The notes beneath the pieces are model-generated. The model was not told where the DNA came from, searched no databases, and worked only from the letters and a program-made list of their open reading frames with translations. A stretch of 64,000 nt of DNA from NCBI GenBank assembly GCA_031546845.1, contig JAVBJT010000003.1, forward strand, positions 1-64,000. Direction: 5' to 3'. This document shows positions 62,135 through 64,000 of the stretch, piece by piece; position 1 is the first letter of the stretch, and each line of letters starts with the position of its first letter. The translations under genes were made by a program, and so were the position numbers. Source of the stretch: Azoarcus sp031546845 (GTDB taxonomy: Bacteria > Pseudomonadota > Gammaproteobacteria > Burkholderiales > Rhodocyclaceae).

Positions 62135-62335
62135 ATGCTCAATTCCTATCGCAAGCGCATTGCCGCCATGGCGATCCAACTCGCCAAGGATGACCCGCAA
62201 CTGGTCAAGGAAGTCATCGCCCGTCTCCGTGAGTCGGGCGACATCGAAGCCGACGATCTGGTTTACCTGGACCGGATCGCCGACCGCTGGATCAGGATTG
62301 CTCAGGAGAATCTGGTTCGGGGCCAACGACGCTGA
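62135..62335 (+). CDS. Small helical element protein (66 aa)
   Basis: The ATG lies 2 bases after the previous stop. The 66 residues (MLNSYRKRIAAMAIQLAKDD, then VKEVIARLRESGDIEADDLV) look like two or three amphipathic helices ending in Arg-rich sequence. Likely a conserved element-backbone protein; no function is known. Confidence 0.6.
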   Translation: MLNSYRKRIAAMAIQLAKDDPQLVKEVIARLRESGDIEADDLVYLDRIADRWIRIAQENLVRGQRR

Positions 62336-62549
62336 GTCGCGGGGGTGGCAACACCCCCTTGGCCTTGGCCATTTCCAAAGCGATCATCTCTAGCAGATCT
62401 GGCCGTTCTTCGCCGAGCACGTTGGTCCATTGGGCCAGCGCCGCCTCGGCGTCGGCTTGCGTTCGCACGCCGTCGAAGTCGATTCCGAGCTTTCGGAACT
62501 CCTCGACTTCGGCGGGTGTGAACCGGAGTGAATCGCCTGCGCGCAGCAT
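62292..62549 (-). CDS. Small acidic helical protein (85 aa)
   Basis: The ATG at 62,549 follows AGGAGA, giving 85 residues: MLRAGDSLRFTPAEVEEFRK, LGIDFDGVRTQADAEAALAQ, then a Pro-rich end. The 3' end overlaps the convergent gene by 44 bases. Family unknown; the strong ribosome site and clear codon pattern support it. Longer readings upstream to 63,986 are antisense to real genes. Confidence 0.6.
   Translation of the reverse strand: MLRAGDSLRFTPAEVEEFRKLGIDFDGVRTQADAEAALAQWTNVLGEERPDLLEMIALEMAKAKGVLPPPRLSVVGPEPDSPEQS
62341..62358 (+). terminator. Stem-loop after the 66-aa gene
   Basis: GGGGGTG, 4-base loop, CACCCCC: a perfect 7-bp stem 5 bases past the stop at 62,335. No T-run follows, so it may be a Rho-dependent end or an RNA stabiliser. 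It lies inside the coding end of the convergent gene. Confidence 0.35.
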
Positions 62550-62614
62550 GTTGTCGTTCTCCTGAAAAGGGATTGTCGACCAGCATAGCCAAGCCGTACA
62601 TCCATGCAACCCCA

Positions 62615-62655
62615 GGGAGACCCAGTCGTCTCCCGGTCGGGGACGGGTGCCTCCC
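62615..62655 (+). ncRNA. Structured 5' leader of the 168-aa gene (STAXI-like)
   Basis: GGGAGAC pairs with GTCTCCC (62,628-62,634), while the terminal GCCTCCC can compete for the same left arm. GGGGACGGGTG in the middle matches GGGGATGGGTG of the leader at 61,901. It ends 22 bases before the ATG and is followed by AAAGGAGA. Two copies in 0.8 kb with base changes that keep pairing support a structured regulatory leader. Confidence 0.45.
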
Positions 62656-62677
62656 ATTTTCTTGAAAGGAGAGTGCC

Positions 62678-63184
62678 ATGCCCCCTGAGAAACGTCCCCG
62701 CCCGAGGCGCTCGGGCATCGAAGCAGAAGAAGAGCACGCCTGGGTCGAGTTCTACCGGCGCGTGCGCAGCGATGCTGTGCTGGCCGCGGAAGTGCTCGCC
62801 CAGCTCGACAAGGATGCCGAGATGAAGCGCAATCACCTGGCGCTGTTCCTGACCTGCAAGGAGAACATCCGGCGGGAAAAGGCGCGCGAGGCCCGCAACA
62901 AGCGCATCGGCTACTTCGTGCGCTGGCTTGCCCACGTGCTGCTCGTGCAGCCCCTGCAGAGCCTGCGCGCCCTCGGCGGCACCAGTCGCGACATCGCGAT
63001 CGAAATGCTGCCCGAGCCGTCGAGCCAAGCCCGATCGGCACCGCGCGCCCTGAGCGCCGCTGCCGACACGGGCACTTCTTCGCCTGGCGAGGTCTTGCCG
63101 CCCCGCCGCAACCGCAAGGTGCGGCCCGATGCCCCTGTCCCCGCGGAGGTAGGCGTGGAGAAAGCCGATCCGGCTTCCTCCTGA
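62678..63184 (+). CDS. Element-backbone hypothetical protein (168 aa)
   Basis: An AAAGGAGA site precedes the ATG. The 168 residues begin basic (MPPEKRPRPRRSGIEAEEEH), then a helical part (WVEFYRRVRSDAVLAAEVLA, MKRNHLALFLTCKENIRREK) and a Pro/Ala-rich tail. There is no membrane segment or enzyme motif. It is probably cytoplasmic. Function unknown. Confidence 0.6.
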   Translation: MPPEKRPRPRRSGIEAEEEHAWVEFYRRVRSDAVLAAEVLAQLDKDAEMKRNHLALFLTCKENIRREKAREARNKRIGYFVRWLAHVLLVQPLQSLRALGGTSRDIAIEMLPEPSSQARSAPRALSAAADTGTSSPGEVLPPRRNRKVRPDAPVPAEVGVEKADPASS

Positions 63185-63359
63185 GCAGCGAGAAGCCCAC
63201 GCGACCTGGCGTCCTTCGACGCCGGTCCGTGCGGCCTCGCCCCGCTGCCCCGCGCCACACCCCCGATTTCCTAGCCCCGGCCACCGGCCGCGGGCGCTTC
63301 ACCCCTCGCCGCCGGGCGCTTGCACGGCGGCCTCCCATCACTTTTCGGAGCCAACCACC

Positions 63360-63950
63360 ATGAGTACCGTTTCCGACATCCTGCGTGCGACCGAACACCA
63401 TGCCGAGCGCGCCATCGTCCAGGAGTTGCATCTGATGATGAAGCAGGTCCTGAAGATGCGCGCCAGCCTCGCCCTCGATGACAGGGACTACGCGGACGCC
63501 CTGCTGCTGAAGCTGGATCGCCTGCGCGACGATCAGGTCGTGCGTCCGATCGGCGCTTCCGAAGCGCTGCCGATGCCGCCCTTGCCGCCGCTGCCGACCC
63601 TCGACGAGTTGTTGCCGCGTTCCCCGAGCGACTACGAGGTGCGCTTCTTCGCTCGCGAATACGGTGACCTTGAGGATGTGGCCGTCGTCGAGAGCTTCCC
63701 GCTCGCCGTGCAACTGGCCGTTGATCGGCATCAGGCGGAGCCGGACGATCTGACCGAAGCCGACTGGACCCAGGGCCGCGGCACGCTCACCGTGCGCTCG
63801 CACCAAGGCACCGTGCTGGTTCGCGTCGAAGCGATCGAGACGCCGATTCCGCCCGTGCAACTGCATGTCGCACGGGCGTGCATGGCACTCGAGAACGGGG
63901 ACCACGGACCGGCGCAGCAGCTCTTCACGGGGTTGCGCCAGGCCGCCTGA
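63360..63950 (+). CDS. Element-backbone hypothetical protein (196 aa)
   Basis: The ATG at 63,360 gives 196 residues. The N-terminus is helical (MSTVSDILRATEHHAERAIV, LHLMMKQVLKMRASLALDDR), followed by a Pro-rich linker (MPPLPPLPTLDELLPRSP) and a beta-rich C-terminus with EVRFFAREYGDLEDVAVVES. It is followed closely by the next gene (overlap region TGAGATGG), so it is in an operon. No family recognised. Confidence 0.62.
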   Translation: MSTVSDILRATEHHAERAIVQELHLMMKQVLKMRASLALDDRDYADALLLKLDRLRDDQVVRPIGASEALPMPPLPPLPTLDELLPRSPSDYEVRFFAREYGDLEDVAVVESFPLAVQLAVDRHQAEPDDLTEADWTQGRGTLTVRSHQGTVLVRVEAIETPIPPVQLHVARACMALENGDHGPAQQLFTGLRQAA

Positions 63951-63951
63951 G

Positions 63952-64000
63952 ATGGCCGCCGACCTCCAACGCGCCATCGCGTTCATTCGCGATTGCGCCC
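63952..64000 (+). CDS. 5' end of a further element gene
   Basis: An ATG directly after the previous stop opens a frame that continues off the window (MAADLQRAIAFIRDCA). Too little is present to name it. Confidence 0.5.
   Translation, partial: MAADLQRAIAFIRDCA

Noticed and set aside
62292..63986. 564-codon minus-strand frame
   Set aside because: Only its last 85 codons, after an AGGAGA site, look real; the rest is antisense to two plausible genes.

Overview
The window is high-GC bacterial chromosome, most likely from a betaproteobacterium. This is inferred from the surE-pcm-nlpD-rpoS order, the DUF4178/SPFH/DUF350/aminopropyltransferase cluster, and the codon use; no rRNA or species marker is present. 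The first ~19.8 kb is conserved or lineage-specific chromosome. From ~19.86 kb to the right edge it is integrated accessory DNA.

2-9.8 kb is a type VI secretion effector locus: the end of a VgrG spike, a DUF2169 adaptor, a PAAR-like/lipase effector with an ankyrin-repeat lipoprotein as probable immunity, a second lipoprotein, a 1372-residue Rhs protein with an AT-rich unrecognised C-terminal toxin and its small immunity gene, and a broken gene remnant. 9.67-16.4 kb holds a membrane cluster: a 48-residue peptide, a zinc-ribbon DUF4178 protein, an SPFH/SHOCT protein and DUF350 on the minus strand, diverging from a membrane spermidine-synthase-like enzyme and a Tat-exported flavin oxidoreductase. 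16.4-19.7 kb is the surE-pcm-nlpD-rpoS stress operon, linked by ATGA overlaps.

At 19,860-19,905 lies the 3' fragment of a tRNA-Pro(GGG), with its terminator on the chromosomal side. A tyrosine integrase follows, so this is one end of a genomic island. Next is a small integron-type array without an IntI: two attC sites enclose a free-standing ADP-ribosyltransferase-like gene. An XRE regulator with a triple 15-bp repeat operator leads to a two-partner secretion / contact-inhibition locus (23.2-38.9 kb). It has an 8.4-kb filamentous haemagglutinin with a C-terminal toxin region, four tandem paralogous lipoproteins (probable immunity), a 215-bp MITE-like insertion with a perfect 10-bp target duplication that alters the end of the fourth copy, an orphan toxin fragment, a second shorter TpsA, and one TpsB transporter.

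39-64 kb looks like an integrative or plasmid-like element. It has a ParM-type operon, a second tyrosine recombinase, and a full PRTRC cassette (ThiF/E1, JAB, E2-like, proteins C, E, F and ParB) preceded by an ART-fold-like gene with an overlapping partner. A defence island follows (NERD nuclease, a frameshifted DUF6035-like gene, and a Gabija-type GajA/GajB pair), then gene debris (XRE, IstB and GGDEF remnants). A second XRE regulator carries the same triple repeat as the first. The window closes with small element-backbone genes, two of which have similar structured 5' leaders, and a frameshifted Mom-like gene.

The most novel points are the attC-bounded ART cassette, the shared triple-repeat operator 36 kb apart, the MITE inside the immunity array, and the ART-like gene with its overlapping partner upstream of PRTRC ParB.
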